A DNA stretch of 64,000 bases from Anaerostipes sp. (GCA_028704435.1 JAQWFL010000009.1:1-64000); one strand, 5' to 3'. Positions 9,764 through 21,073 are shown, counted from the stretch's first letter. A program made the numbers and translations. The notes: generated by a model from the sequence alone, not told the origin.

Positions 9764-10969
9764 TTAATTATTTTTTATCAGAGTAGTATCTGGCGGTATC
9801 TCTCCCCGCTTAATCTTGGTATAAATAATTCTTCTTACAGACTCATCAATTCTTGATTCTTTTATCTTGCCCTTCTTCACCGCCTGATATACTGCACTGT
9901 ATGCTTTCTTCAAATCCTCTGGCATCAATACAATATCGACTCCTGCCTGAACCGCTTTTACTGCGGCCTCTGAAGAAGTATACTTATCTGTAATTGCATT
10001 CATATTAAATGCATCCGTTATAATCATTCCATCATATTCTAATTCTTCTCTTAGAATCTCAGTTACAACTCGCTTATTGACACTTGCTGGTTCCTTTATA
10101 TCACATACATTAGACAGTACAATATGAGAAACCATAATCCCATCCACTTTAGTCTCAATTCCACTTTTAAATGGTAAAAATTCCGTTTTCCTTAATTGCT
10201 GTATTGTATCTTTGGATTCTACCATTCCACGATGTGTATTGCCGACAACTCCACCACTTCCTGGGAAATGTTTTAATGTGGCCGATATCTGCTGGTTTTG
10301 CATACTCTTTACTAAAGTGCCTATGATACTGGCAACCTCACTTGCCTTGGTTCCAAAAGAACGATTCCCAATCTCAGTATTCTCTTTATTTGTCTTTACA
10401 TCTGCAACTGGTGCAAGATTCATATTAAATCCTAACGCCTTAAGTTCCTTGGTTTGGGTAGTTCCCATGTTCTTGATTTGTTCTTCGGAATATGAACTTC
10501 CAATCTCCTCCGCTGTTGGATAAGAAGTCATGTTCATATTTGCATTATTGGAAACTCTCGCAATATCTCCACCTTCCTCATCGGCAGAAATAAATAATGG
10601 TATGTGGGACGCCTTCTGCAAATCATCAATCAAAGTCTTTGTTTGTTCTCTAGTTTTTATATTCTTTGAGAAAAGAACAACTCCTCCTACTGAATACTTC
10701 TTTAATGATTCTTTCATTGTGTCAGATACCTTTGTAGGACTCTTCTCATCAAGAATTGAAACATCAACCATAAACAACTGACCAATCTTGTCCTTTAATG
10801 ACATATCCGCTGTAATATCTTTCGCCATTCCTGTTAATGTGGCCTCATCTAAGTCTTCTGTCTTCGTTGTGTTAGTCTGTTCCTCATTACCATCAATGTT
10901 GCAGCCAACTAGTCCAAAGAGACATAGTATAACTATAGCACTCAGAATTCCTTTTTTCATAGAACTCAT
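9764..10969 (-). CDS. Glycoside hydrolase family 3 lipoprotein (beta-N-acetylhexosaminidase, NagZ-like)
   Basis: Lipobox FGLVGC; ISADEEGGDIARV; LKHFPGSGGVVGNTHRG; GMIITDAFNMNAI. Confidence 0.9.
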   Translation of the reverse strand: MSSMKKGILSAIVILCLFGLVGCNIDGNEEQTNTTKTEDLDEATLTGMAKDITADMSLKDKIGQLFMVDVSILDEKSPTKVSDTMKESLKKYSVGGVVLFSKNIKTREQTKTLIDDLQKASHIPLFISADEEGGDIARVSNNANMNMTSYPTAEEIGSSYSEEQIKNMGTTQTKELKALGFNMNLAPVADVKTNKENTEIGNRSFGTKASEVASIIGTLVKSMQNQQISATLKHFPGSGGVVGNTHRGMVESKDTIQQLRKTEFLPFKSGIETKVDGIMVSHIVLSNVCDIKEPASVNKRVVTEILREELEYDGMIITDAFNMNAITDKYTSSEAAVKAVQAGVDIVLMPEDLKKAYSAVYQAVKKGKIKESRIDESVRRIIYTKIKRGEIPPDTTLIKNN

Positions 10970-10990
10970 CCCTCTTTCTTTTTTGCTTTA

Positions 10991-13132
10991 TTATACCATA
11001 TCTGTATCATCCATCAAAGCCAAAAACCTTATGATTACCTTAAATTGATCTCCATCAATTTCTACATCCATTTTCCCATTACAATTCTTTGTAAAACTGT
11101 CTGCAATGGACAATCCTAGCCCCGTTCCGTCATTGCTCCTTGCCTTGTCCCCTCGTGCAAATCGTTCCATAATTTCTTCCTTGGTAAAATTCATTTCATA
11201 GCTTGCAGTATTCTTTACTTCTAGAACAATTTCTTTATCTATATTTCTAATATTAATAAATATTCTAGTACCTTCCAGAGAATACTTTAATGCATTTTCC
11301 AAAATATTTTGTACAACTCTGTACATTCGGTTTACATCTCCCAAGAACAAAGAATGTTTGCTATAATCCTCAAATACAATTCTGCATTTAGATTCCTCGA
11401 TTCGATTTGATAATTCCACGATAACCTGTTCCACAAGTTTTCTCAAATTCATCATTGCAAAATCAACCTTCACATCTCCACTACTTGCTTTTGCGAGCTC
11501 AAACAAATCCAAAATCAACTGCTGCAAACGTGCTGTCTTATTGCTAAGAATCATAACATAATCTCTTGCCTGAGGAGACAATGTTTCATCTTTTAATAAT
11601 AAATCGGTATACCCTACAATAGAAGTCAAGGGAGTTTTTAAGTCATGAGATACATTAGTAATCAAATCAATCTTCATTCGTTCATCCTGCATCTGCTTTT
11701 CCAATGCCTCTTCCAAACCATTTCCGATTCTAGAAAGCTGCCCACTTGCTGATTTATAAACGGAATCATTGGACACCCCTGACTCAAAATCAAAATTGCC
11801 TTCTGCAATTTTGTCAATTTGCTCTACAAGCTTTTCTGCCTCCAAGGCATCATGAATTTCCATACGATACTGTTGATTTAGATAATGATTCATAATAAGA
11901 CCAAGTATTGCAATTCCAAAAATGGTCCAAAGAGGATAGTTTTCATCAAATGAACTAACTGCCACAATCACTCCACCAACCACACTAATAAACAAACATT
12001 TACGAATTAAGTTAAAACTTTCTTTTCTTTGCCTCATTTGTTTTTCTTGAAACTCCATTCCTTGTAATTCAAGTTCTTTTCTTTGTTTTTTAGAAAGGAC
12101 AAAATACTTTGTTATTCTGGCAACAAATGTACTTTCTAAAAGCACTCCTTTTTTCATTCTCCATACTAAATCCTGAAGGCAAAGTGCCAATGCCAGAATA
12201 CAAATAAAAGCTCCAAGCCCTGTTACTGTATAGACAAGCATTCCTTCACTTTCATCGACTTCACATACTGTATTTACCGCGTAAACACAGCCTAATATAC
12301 CAAATGCAAAAAGACCGACTGATATTGCAAATACAGCCTCATACCAAACTCTAATTGTTCGTCGGATTATGTCTGGCATTGTCTTTTCTGATGTAAACAA
12401 ACATATTAATAATAAAATTCCTATAAATTCCGCCATTACAAGACCAGAAAATTTCTTTGCAAACCCCTTTCGGCTTAAAATATAATTGTTGTATATCTTT
12501 TCATATGACAAAAATTTATTCTTTGGCAGTCCAACAATAATCGTTGCTTTTTGAATCCTTGTCTGTTGTGCTTTATTAATATAAAAAGATTCTGGCAAAG
12601 CCACATAGAAACCACCTTCCGAATAAAGTGCATAATAATCTGAAGGCACTGATTTTTCTTCATTGTAATCTAAATTGTTATATTCATAATCACCAACAAT
12701 ACTTCCATCAGCCTTTAATTTTACATTTCGATTTAACACGATTTGAAATATTTTCTTACCCTTCACTTGCTGGCTAATGGACTTCTTGGAATTAGAATTG
12801 GTCAAGATTTTCTTTTCCTCCTCTTTCCCAATTGATTGGTATCTAAGAATCATTTTTACAAGAATATCTGTCTTTCCAACACTATAGCCTGTAATTGTTT
12901 CATCCGCGTCATCACAAAGGTTTTGATTCACAATCCAGCGTTGCAACTGTTCATTTAAAATAGACTCGTAATACTCTGAATCCTCAAATTTTGCGTTTAT
13001 ATTAGAGACATAATTTAATTTAGGGTCTTTGACATGAAATAGGTATACGCCATATACGATTCCAAAACTCAGCATAATGCATATAACAAATGCAGCTACG
13101 TATCTAATTTGTCGTTTCAATCTTATATCCAA
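10991..13132 (-). CDS. Membrane sensor histidine kinase
   Basis: TM helices; ITNVSHDLKTPLTSIVGY H-box; ENALKYS N-box; GTGLGLSIAD G-box. Confidence 0.93.
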   Translation of the reverse strand: MDIRLKRQIRYVAAFVICIMLSFGIVYGVYLFHVKDPKLNYVSNINAKFEDSEYYESILNEQLQRWIVNQNLCDDADETITGYSVGKTDILVKMILRYQSIGKEEEKKILTNSNSKKSISQQVKGKKIFQIVLNRNVKLKADGSIVGDYEYNNLDYNEEKSVPSDYYALYSEGGFYVALPESFYINKAQQTRIQKATIIVGLPKNKFLSYEKIYNNYILSRKGFAKKFSGLVMAEFIGILLLICLFTSEKTMPDIIRRTIRVWYEAVFAISVGLFAFGILGCVYAVNTVCEVDESEGMLVYTVTGLGAFICILALALCLQDLVWRMKKGVLLESTFVARITKYFVLSKKQRKELELQGMEFQEKQMRQRKESFNLIRKCLFISVVGGVIVAVSSFDENYPLWTIFGIAILGLIMNHYLNQQYRMEIHDALEAEKLVEQIDKIAEGNFDFESGVSNDSVYKSASGQLSRIGNGLEEALEKQMQDERMKIDLITNVSHDLKTPLTSIVGYTDLLLKDETLSPQARDYVMILSNKTARLQQLILDLFELAKASSGDVKVDFAMMNLRKLVEQVIVELSNRIEESKCRIVFEDYSKHSLFLGDVNRMYRVVQNILENALKYSLEGTRIFINIRNIDKEIVLEVKNTASYEMNFTKEEIMERFARGDKARSNDGTGLGLSIADSFTKNCNGKMDVEIDGDQFKVIIRFLALMDDTDMV

Positions 13133-13802
13133 TCCCCCACACCACCTTTAAATATCTAGGATTCTTTGTATCTATCTCTATCTTCTCTCGAATTCTTCGA
13201 ATATGTACCATTACGGTATTCTCTGTTGCGTAAGCCGCCTCGTTCCATACTCGTTCATATATCTCATCTGCTGAAAATACTCTTCCAGCAGATTTCATTA
13301 ATAATTCCAAAATTCGGTACTCTGTTGCCGTAAGCTTTACAGGTTCCTGGTCCACGTATAACCTTTTTTCATCTAAATCTAAAATCAATCCACCAACCAC
13401 AATTTGATGTTCATCTGCCTGGTTTTTAATTCCAAACTGCAAGTAACGCCGTAATTGAGACTGTACTCTTGCTACAAGTTCATCTGGACGAAAGGGTTTA
13501 CTCACATAATCATCTGCTCCCATAGCAAGCCCAATGATCTTATCACTCTCTTCTGTTTTTGCAGACAAAATAATAATTGGAATATTCTTTGTCTCTCTAA
13601 TCTTCATCACAGCAAACAATCCATCTAATTTAGGCATCATAACATCAATAATCAACAAGTCAATACTCTCATCCATTAACTTATCCATTGCCTCCATCCC
13701 ATCATAGGCTGTCACAACCTCAAAATCTTCATATTCCAAACGTCTCTTTATCAAAGTTACAATTTCTTTATCATCATCTACAACTAAAATTTTCTCACTC
13801 AC
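13104..13802 (-). CDS. OmpR-family response regulator
   Basis: KILVVDDDKEIV, DLLIIDVMMPKLDG; winged-helix C-terminus NTVMVHIRRIREKI; overlaps kinase start. Confidence 0.95.
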   Translation of the reverse strand: MSEKILVVDDDKEIVTLIKRRLEYEDFEVVTAYDGMEAMDKLMDESIDLLIIDVMMPKLDGLFAVMKIRETKNIPIIILSAKTEESDKIIGLAMGADDYVSKPFRPDELVARVQSQLRRYLQFGIKNQADEHQIVVGGLILDLDEKRLYVDQEPVKLTATEYRILELLMKSAGRVFSADEIYERVWNEAAYATENTVMVHIRRIREKIEIDTKNPRYLKVVWGIGYKIETTN

Positions 13803-13890
13803 TTTACCTACCTCCTAATCACCCTTTTCATTTTACCCTTTTCTACTGCAAACTGCCATTACATCTTTCTAACAATTTTCTTAAGACCAT

Positions 13891-13934
13891 AAAAAATAGA
13901 ACTAGAATGTTAAATCCTAGTTCCATTTTATGTA
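13891..13934 (-). terminator. Hairpin downstream of icd
   Basis: GAACTAGaatgttaaatCCTAGTTC inverted repeat with A-rich flank (T-rich on minus strand). Confidence 0.55.
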
Positions 13935-13954
13935 CAGTGTGAAAAATGAGAGGT

Positions 13955-15157
13955 CTATGCTTCCATCGTCTTGCGAATTGCTTTGATAAAGTTTTCGCTA
14001 TTTACTGAATTCACATTCTCTAATGTTGTAATCAATGCTAAATCTTTTGTCATAGTTCCACTTTCAATGGTATCAATGGTTGCTTTTTCCAGTTTGTCAG
14101 CAAATTCCATCAAATCTTTATTTCCATCTAACTCGCCACGCTTTCTAAGTGCTCCTGTCCATGCAAAAATAGTTGCAACTGAGTTTGTAGATGTCTCTTC
14201 ACCCTTTAAGTGTTTGTAGTAATGACGTTGTACAGTTCCATGAGCTGCTTCATACTCGTAGTTTCCATCTGGAGAAACTAACACGGAAGTCATCATAGCA
14301 AGAGAACCAAATGCAGAAGATACCATATCACTCATAACATCTCCATCATAGTTCTTACATGCCCAGATATATCCTCCTTCAGATTTCATAACACGTGCTA
14401 CTGCATCATCAATTAAGGTATAGAAATATTCAATTCCAGCTGCATCAAACTTCTCTGCATAGTCTGCATCGTAAATCTCTTGAAAAATATCCTTAAATGT
14501 ATGGTCATACTTTTTAGAAATTGTATCTTTTGTAGCAAACCATAAATCTTGCTTTGTGTCCAGTGCATAATTAAAACAACTTCTTGCAAAACTTGCAATG
14601 GACTTGTCAACATTATGCATTCCCTGAAGTACTCCAGCACCATCAAATTCATGAATAGTTTCTTTTATTATTGTTCCGTCTTCCCCTGTAAATACAAGTT
14701 CAGCCTTTCCTGCTCCCGGTGCCTTAATCTCTACACTTTTGTATACATCACCATAAGCGTGTCTTGCAATAGTAATTGGCTTCTTCCATGTACGAACAGT
14801 TGGCTCGATTCCTTTTACTGTAATTGGTGCTCTGAATACAGTTCCATCTAACATGGCACGAATTGTTCCATTAGGACTCTTCCACATCTCTTTTAGATCA
14901 TATTCATCCATACGTGCTGCATTTGGTGTAATTGTGGCACACTTTACAGCAACACCATATTTCTTTGTTGCTTCAGCGGAATCAATGGTTACTTGATCAT
15001 TTGTCTTATTTCTATATTCAAGACCTAAATCATAATACTCTGTTTTTAAATCAATAAATGGTACTAACAGCTCATCCTTTATCATCTTCCAAAGGATACG
15101 AGTCATCTCATCTCCATCCATCTCAACTAATGGTGTCGTCATTGTAATCTTGCTCAT
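13955..15157 (-). CDS. icd: NADP-dependent isocitrate dehydrogenase
   Basis: [53 protein letters not shown]. Confidence 0.96.
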   Translation of the reverse strand: MSKITMTTPLVEMDGDEMTRILWKMIKDELLVPFIDLKTEYYDLGLEYRNKTNDQVTIDSAEATKKYGVAVKCATITPNAARMDEYDLKEMWKSPNGTIRAMLDGTVFRAPITVKGIEPTVRTWKKPITIARHAYGDVYKSVEIKAPGAGKAELVFTGEDGTIIKETIHEFDGAGVLQGMHNVDKSIASFARSCFNYALDTKQDLWFATKDTISKKYDHTFKDIFQEIYDADYAEKFDAAGIEYFYTLIDDAVARVMKSEGGYIWACKNYDGDVMSDMVSSAFGSLAMMTSVLVSPDGNYEYEAAHGTVQRHYYKHLKGEETSTNSVATIFAWTGALRKRGELDGNKDLMEFADKLEKATIDTIESGTMTKDLALITTLENVNSVNSENFIKAIRKTMEA

Positions 15158-15475
15158 GTGGGTTCTCCTTTTCGTATACTAACTTTAATACATTAAATTG
15201 TTACTATTATACAGTAAAACACTGTTTCTCACAAGAAAATATTTCTATGTATAAAAAAAGGAGCAGAAAACTTTTCAAAAGCTTCCTTGCTCCTTTTCTT
15301 GTATTTTACAATAACTGCATACATCATGCAAGACATATTCATTTGTTTCCTTGGCTTTACTTTATACAACCGCTCTTCTCAAAAATATTATCTAGTTATA
15401 GAATAAGCCAAATTCTCTTTGGTTCTTTTCTTATTTATTAATTTCTTTAGCTTTATTAGGTGAAAAGGAATTTAA

Positions 15476-15502
15476 AAAGAAGCCATCCTTTGATGACTTC
15501 TT
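15476..15502 (-). terminator. Hairpin downstream of hydA
   Basis: AAGAAGcCATCctttGATGaCTTCTT. Confidence 0.5.
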
Positions 15503-15515
15503 AGTTTTCTCATTT

Positions 15516-17231
15516 CTATTTATGTTTTGTATGCAATAACATATGTGATTTATGAGAAAGAGGTGCTTCAAAATATTCCTCATATAATCTTGTAATATCT
15601 GGATTCTCATGTGAAAATCTAAAATCAGCTTCTTTGTCTAAGAAGTATAGATTCTGACCTCTTTGGGCCGCCAGTTCAATTCCATCATGAATTGGCTGAC
15701 CACCTCCACCAGAACATCCACCAGGACATGCCATTACTTCTACAAACTCGTATTTTACATCGCCTGATCGAATAGCCTCCATCAAGGCTCTTGTGTTAGA
15801 AAGTCCACTGACAACTGCAATATGTATCTCATTTCCAGCAATATCAAAAACAGCTTCTGTCCATCCTTCTCGAACCACTCCACGAATCTCTTTAAATGCA
15901 TCTGCATCTGGATTCTCTCCAGTTACGAGAAAATATGCGGAACGAAGTGCTGCTTCCATAACTCCGCCTGTAGCCCCAAAAATCACTCCTGCACCAGTTC
16001 CAATTTCAAAAGGATTATCAAACTTTGATTCTTCGATATATTTTGGATCAATTTGTTCCTGGCGAATCAAGCGGTCTAACTCTCTTGTTGTTAATACGCA
16101 ATCTACATCATGTCCTGCATATTCTTCATAGAACAAGTCCATTTCTCTTTCATCCTTCTTTGCAAGACATGGCATAATTGACAAGGTAAACATATTGTCA
16201 GGATTAATATCCATTTTCTTTGCAAAATAAGATTTCATAACTGCTCCAAACATCTGTTGTGGAGACTTGGCACTGGAAAGTCGTCCTACCATATCTGGAT
16301 ATTGAGATTTTAGAAAGCGAACCCATCCTGGACAACATGAAGTAAACATTGGATATTGTTCTAAATCCCCATCCTGAAGACGTTTTAGAAATTCACTTCC
16401 TTCTTCCATAATTGTTAAATCTGCAGAAAATGTAGTATCGAATACATAATCTACTCCCATTTCCTTTAAAACCGTAACAATCTTCTCCACTGTTGCTTCT
16501 TCTTGGCTAAGCCCTAGTGCTTCTCCCCATGCGGCACGAACTGCTGGTGCAATCTGTGCCACCACAACTACATCTGGGTTTTCAATTGCATTTAATAACT
16601 GTTTTGTATCATCTCGTTCTCTTAACGCACCCACTGGACAGTGTGTAATACATTGTCCACAGAGTGAACAGTCTGCTGTTTGAATTTCTCTGCCATGTGA
16701 CACATCAACGGTTGTTCGTGCACCAGTTCCAGAAACATCCCATACATTTAATCCTTGTACCTTGTCACAAATTTGAACACAACGCATACATTTGATACAT
16801 TTTTTCGTATCACGAATCAATGGGAATGTTTGATCCCAGTGCTTATCTTCAATCTCTCTTTTATAAGGAATTTCAAGAATATTCAAATCATTTGCAATGG
16901 TCTGCAGGGTACAGTTTCTACTTCTGCTGCATGTGACACAGTGATCATCATGCTGGGATAACAACATTTCAACAATCTCTTTTCGATTTCTTCGAACCTT
17001 TGGACTGTTGGTGTAAATAACCATACCATCTTCTACTACATTATTACATGATGTAATCAGACGGTCTTTTCCCTCAAGTTCCACAACACACACACGACAT
17101 GCACTAATTTCATTAATACCTTTCAAATAACACAGTTTAGGAATTGGGATATGTATGGTTGCTGCTGCCTCCATAATTGTAGTTCCCTCTGGAACACAAA
17201 CTGGTTTTCGATTAATTGTTAAATTTACCAT
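15516..17231 (-). CDS. hydA: [FeFe]-hydrogenase catalytic subunit
   Basis: H-cluster motifs FTSCCPGWVRF, MPCLAKKDERE, EVMACPGGCSGGGGQP; N-terminal 2Fe-2S plus two 4Fe-4S motifs (CIKCMRCVQICDKVQ, CSLCGQCITHCPVGAL). Confidence 0.94.
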   Translation of the reverse strand: MVNLTINRKPVCVPEGTTIMEAAATIHIPIPKLCYLKGINEISACRVCVVELEGKDRLITSCNNVVEDGMVIYTNSPKVRRNRKEIVEMLLSQHDDHCVTCSRSRNCTLQTIANDLNILEIPYKREIEDKHWDQTFPLIRDTKKCIKCMRCVQICDKVQGLNVWDVSGTGARTTVDVSHGREIQTADCSLCGQCITHCPVGALRERDDTKQLLNAIENPDVVVVAQIAPAVRAAWGEALGLSQEEATVEKIVTVLKEMGVDYVFDTTFSADLTIMEEGSEFLKRLQDGDLEQYPMFTSCCPGWVRFLKSQYPDMVGRLSSAKSPQQMFGAVMKSYFAKKMDINPDNMFTLSIMPCLAKKDEREMDLFYEEYAGHDVDCVLTTRELDRLIRQEQIDPKYIEESKFDNPFEIGTGAGVIFGATGGVMEAALRSAYFLVTGENPDADAFKEIRGVVREGWTEAVFDIAGNEIHIAVVSGLSNTRALMEAIRSGDVKYEFVEVMACPGGCSGGGGQPIHDGIELAAQRGQNLYFLDKEADFRFSHENPDITRLYEEYFEAPLSHKSHMLLHTKHK

Positions 17232-19078
17232 TTGACATCCCTCCCTCCTTTAAAGATTCCATATCCAAAGTGATCACAGCGAAGGCAACGACCTGCCTCC
17301 TGACATGATTCCTTTTCTGACATGCACATTTCAACACCATCAAAATCATTTACTCGTTCACTTGCTTCTCTTTCTATCATATTGACACGTCCACATGGTG
17401 TACGGTCTTCTAGACTTGGATCTGGAATATCAACATCCACTGTAATTTCATGGCGATATCCTAAATATTCATCAATATTTGCCGCAATTACCTTTCCTGC
17501 TGCAATGGCAGAAATAACCGTAGATGGCCCTGTTGCACAGTCACCACCTGCAAATACGCCTGGAATCTCATCAAATCCACCATAGTTTTCTGTTTTAATT
17601 CTTCCTCGAAGAACTGGTACCCCTGATTTTTCAAAGTGATGGTACTCAATATCTTGCCCAATGGCTACAATCAAGTATTCACAAGGAATTAAGATATCTT
17701 TTTCTCCTGTTGGAACTACACTGGCTCTCTCGTCTTTCATCTTACTAATCATCTGTGGTGTTACCCAGATTCCTTTGACATACCCATTCTCATCCACTTC
17801 TATTTTGCTAGGTGCACGAAGAGTCTGTACTTCAATCCCCTCAGCTATAGCCCCTTCAATTTCTGCTGGAAGAGCTGTCATGTCGGCAACACGGCGACGA
17901 TATACAATACTAACCTTTTTTGCCCCTAGCCTTTTTGCAGTACGCACTGCATCCATGGATACATTTCCTCCTCCAATGACTGCAACTTCTTTTCCATTTA
18001 AGTCTGGATATTGATTATGTCCCACACCACGTAAGAAGGAAACTGCGGAAATCACACCTTGAGCATCCTCTCCCTCCAGACCAAGCTTTTTATCTGTACT
18101 TGCTCCTATGGTAATTAAAACTGCATCATATTCTGCCCTTAAATCTTCTACTGAAAAATCTTTTCCTATTCTCTTTCCATGCTCAACCTTAACACCTGTA
18201 TCTAAAATTGCCTGAATATCATCATCCAGACGATTTTTTGGAAGACGATAGTTTGGAATTCCATAACGAAGCATTCCACCAAGTTTTGACAACATTTCAA
18301 ATACGGTTACTTCATGTCCCATTAGCTGAAGATAGTAGGCTGCACTTAACCCTCCTGGTCCTCCTCCTACAATGGCAATCTTTTTACCTGTAGCCTCTTG
18401 ACATGCTGGGGGTGCAACATAACCCGCTTTATCTGCTGCCATTCGTTTTAATCCACGAATATTCACAGCATCATCCATCATATTTCTTCTGCATCTCGCC
18501 TCACATGGATGTTCACAGATAAATCCACAAGTTGTTGGAAATGGGTTGTCTTTTCGAATCAAACGAATGGCATCCTCATAGCGGCCTTCTCTTACCAATG
18601 CAATATACCCAGGAATATCAACTCTTGCTGGGCATAAAGATACACATGGTACTGGAAGATCAAGGGTGCTTAGACACCGATGGTACATAATATGTTCTAA
18701 GTAATCATCTCGAAAACCTTCCACACCCTTATAGACCATTCTTGCTGCTTCATAACCAATGGCACAGTTTGCTGACTCCATGATTGTCTGAGATGTACTG
18801 CGAATTAATCCAAGTGTCTGGATTGTTGCTTTCCCATCTAACACATCTGTTAATAGATTCTTTAATTGTCCCAAACCAACTCGGCATGGTACACACTTTC
18901 CACAAGTCTGTGCGTGACACAACTCTAAAAATGCCCTAGACATATCTACTGGACATAGTCCTGGGGGACTTGCTTCAATTCGTCTTTCTAAATCCTTATA
19001 AAGACCCTCCACCACAAGCTGAGACTTGTTTGGTGCATTTAACTCTAATCGACTCATTTCTTCACCTTTCCTTTTCAT
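17225..19078 (-). CDS. NuoF C-terminal Fe-S-like domain fused to GltD-like (glutamate synthase small subunit) FAD/NAD(P) oxidoreductase
   Basis: N-term CGKCVPCRVGLGQLKNLL; then CPARVDIPGYIALVREGRYEDAI, CEHPCEARCRR, IAIVGGGPGGLSAAYYLQLMGHEVTVFE, VIGGGNVSMDAVRTAKRLGA. Confidence 0.9.
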   Translation of the reverse strand: MKRKGEEMSRLELNAPNKSQLVVEGLYKDLERRIEASPPGLCPVDMSRAFLELCHAQTCGKCVPCRVGLGQLKNLLTDVLDGKATIQTLGLIRSTSQTIMESANCAIGYEAARMVYKGVEGFRDDYLEHIMYHRCLSTLDLPVPCVSLCPARVDIPGYIALVREGRYEDAIRLIRKDNPFPTTCGFICEHPCEARCRRNMMDDAVNIRGLKRMAADKAGYVAPPACQEATGKKIAIVGGGPGGLSAAYYLQLMGHEVTVFEMLSKLGGMLRYGIPNYRLPKNRLDDDIQAILDTGVKVEHGKRIGKDFSVEDLRAEYDAVLITIGASTDKKLGLEGEDAQGVISAVSFLRGVGHNQYPDLNGKEVAVIGGGNVSMDAVRTAKRLGAKKVSIVYRRRVADMTALPAEIEGAIAEGIEVQTLRAPSKIEVDENGYVKGIWVTPQMISKMKDERASVVPTGEKDILIPCEYLIVAIGQDIEYHHFEKSGVPVLRGRIKTENYGGFDEIPGVFAGGDCATGPSTVISAIAAGKVIAANIDEYLGYRHEITVDVDIPDPSLEDRTPCGRVNMIEREASERVNDFDGVEMCMSEKESCQEAGRCLRCDHFGYGIFKGGRDVKW

Positions 19079-19180
19079 ATTTTGTACTCAATTATATACA
19101 ATATGTGTCTATGAAACAATAGGAAACAAGTAAATTCATCGTTTGTTTAATAACTAACAATAATAAGGTTTTTTGTAATA

Positions 19181-19212
19181 AAAAAAAGAAAGAAGAACAC
19201 TTCTGCTCTTCT
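19181..19212 (-). terminator. Hairpin downstream of degV
   Basis: AAAAAAAGAAAGAAGAacacttctgcTCTTCT. Confidence 0.5.
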
Positions 19213-19228
19213 CCCATCTTCCCATTTT

Positions 19229-20071
19229 TTAATAGGAAACAATAATTCCACCATCACATGCATATAAACTGCTAACGCCCTTTGTATCTATAATAATAAT
19301 CTCTTTTGCCTTTATTTTCTTTTCTAACATATCCTTAAACGCCTCTGCACGCTGCTTACAATTGCAGTGTGCAACTGCAAGAATTCGGTCTGATAAATCC
19401 CTTGCTGCATAGTCTTCTGCAATGGCATCTACAAGCTTTGATAATGCTTTCTTCGTTCCTCTTGCCTGACCAAGTTTCTCAATAGTACCCTCTCTTGTCC
19501 CTTCCATCACTGGTTTAATATTAAGGGCGCTGGCTAAGGTTGCACTCACTTTAGAAAGGCGGCCATTCCTCTTTAGTACATCTAATGTTTCAAGAACAAA
19601 ATATGTTCTTTGCCCACTAATATACTCTTCCACCTTTTCAACAACCTCTTCAAAACCCATTCCTGTAGAAGCATACTCATAAATCTTTCTTGCAATCAAA
19701 ATCTGCGTCGTCGAAGCACCTCTGGAGTTAAATACATAAATATTCTTCTTCCCGTTCTCTTCCTCATATAAATTCTTTGCTAAAACTGCACTATTATAAG
19801 AACCACTTAGCTCTGCAGACAATGTGATGACATAAATATCATCTGCCTTATCATAATTCATCTTATAACTTTCCGGCGCAGGACACGCTGACTTTACTTC
19901 ACCTTTGCTCCGTGCTACTTTATCTAAAAAATCTAACTGATTAAATGTCTCATCATCAATAATCTCATATTCCTCCACCAATAAGGTCAATGGAACCCAT
20001 GAATAACACCCTTTTTCAAAATCTTCCTTTGTTAAATCCGTACAACTATCACAGACAATATTAAAACTCAT
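19229..20071 (-). CDS. DegV family (fatty-acid-binding) protein
   Basis: NIVCDSCTDLTKEDFE; SAELSGSYNSA; LKRNGRLSKVSATLASALNIKPVM. Confidence 0.93.
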   Translation of the reverse strand: MSFNIVCDSCTDLTKEDFEKGCYSWVPLTLLVEEYEIIDDETFNQLDFLDKVARSKGEVKSACPAPESYKMNYDKADDIYVITLSAELSGSYNSAVLAKNLYEEENGKKNIYVFNSRGASTTQILIARKIYEYASTGMGFEEVVEKVEEYISGQRTYFVLETLDVLKRNGRLSKVSATLASALNIKPVMEGTREGTIEKLGQARGTKKALSKLVDAIAEDYAARDLSDRILAVAHCNCKQRAEAFKDMLEKKIKAKEIIIIDTKGVSSLYACDGGIIVSY

Positions 20072-20158
20072 CCTATGTCTCCTTTATATATTTATTTATC
20101 TCCATCAGATATAGTATTCGTTACTACATATATTATCATATCCATTTACAAAAGAAAA

Positions 20159-20187
20159 GACAAATGCCATAATTCGTAGCATTTGTC
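20159..20187 (-). terminator. Hairpin downstream of the DUF368 gene
   Basis: GACAAATGCcataattcgtaGCATTTGTC. Confidence 0.65.
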
Positions 20188-20201
20188 TTAACATTCCCTT
20201 G

Positions 20202-21071
20202 TTACGCTTCTTTTGATTCATCTCCACCTAGGAAATATGCAACCACACAACCAACAATCAATGCAATCACACTTGTTATAATTGTAATTGCAGAAAAATC
20301 TGTAAACTTTGCTTCAAATAAAATTGCAATAGGAGACCCAACAATAAGACCAATAATACCGCAATAGGTAATGGTAGGATAATTCTCAAATAAGAACTCA
20401 ATAATCTTGGCAATTCCAATAATTCCAATAAGGATTCCAATTGCCATTGGAATTAGAATATACATCCCTCTCATAATTCCAGTGATATCCATCTTGCTTA
20501 AGCTCACAGTAAACTCTGTAATGGTGTTTAATACTGGCTGATAAAATCCTAGAATTAAAAGAACCATAGAACCACTTACACCTGGAATTACCATAGTTGC
20601 TGCCGCAATCACGCCAACAAAAAACATTTGAATCACCATGACTGGATTCATATGAAGAACTACAGAACTTCCACCACTACTTCCAAGAATAGGCATCAAT
20701 ACAACAACGCCAAAGAAAATCAAAAATACGATTCCCTCTTTTATTCTAATGGATGTACCCTTCAAATTCTTAGTGATAATTGGAAGACTTCCAACGATTA
20801 ATCCGATAAACAGTAAATTCGTCTGCATTGGATAATTGGAAAATAACCACTTAATTACAAAAGATAATCCCACAAGACCAAGCAAAGCTCCAATAAGAAT
20901 TGGAATCAAAATTTCCATACTTTTCTTAAAATCACTCTTTATGTGTGTCACTGCATAGATAATCTTGTCGTAAATCCCCATAGAAACTGCCATAGTTCCA
21001 CCACTAACACCAGGAATAATATTGGCAACTCCAATTAAAACGCCTCGAAATATTGACTTTAATAATTTCAT
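20202..21071 (-). CDS. DUF368 membrane protein (polyprenyl-phosphate transporter family)
   Basis: GVLIGVANIIPGVSGGTMAVSMGIYDKII and repeated MVIPGVSGSMVLLILGFY. Confidence 0.9.
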   Translation of the reverse strand: MKLLKSIFRGVLIGVANIIPGVSGGTMAVSMGIYDKIIYAVTHIKSDFKKSMEILIPILIGALLGLVGLSFVIKWLFSNYPMQTNLLFIGLIVGSLPIITKNLKGTSIRIKEGIVFLIFFGVVVLMPILGSSGGSSVVLHMNPVMVIQMFFVGVIAAATMVIPGVSGSMVLLILGFYQPVLNTITEFTVSLSKMDITGIMRGMYILIPMAIGILIGIIGIAKIIEFLFENYPTITYCGIIGLIVGSPIAILFEAKFTDFSAITIITSVIALIVGCVVAYFLGGDESKEA

Positions 21072-21073
21072 TT

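Noticed and set aside
15793-18393. Plus-strand ORFs opposite hydA and the NuoF/GltD gene
   Set aside because: Antisense shadows of conserved genes; low-complexity composition.
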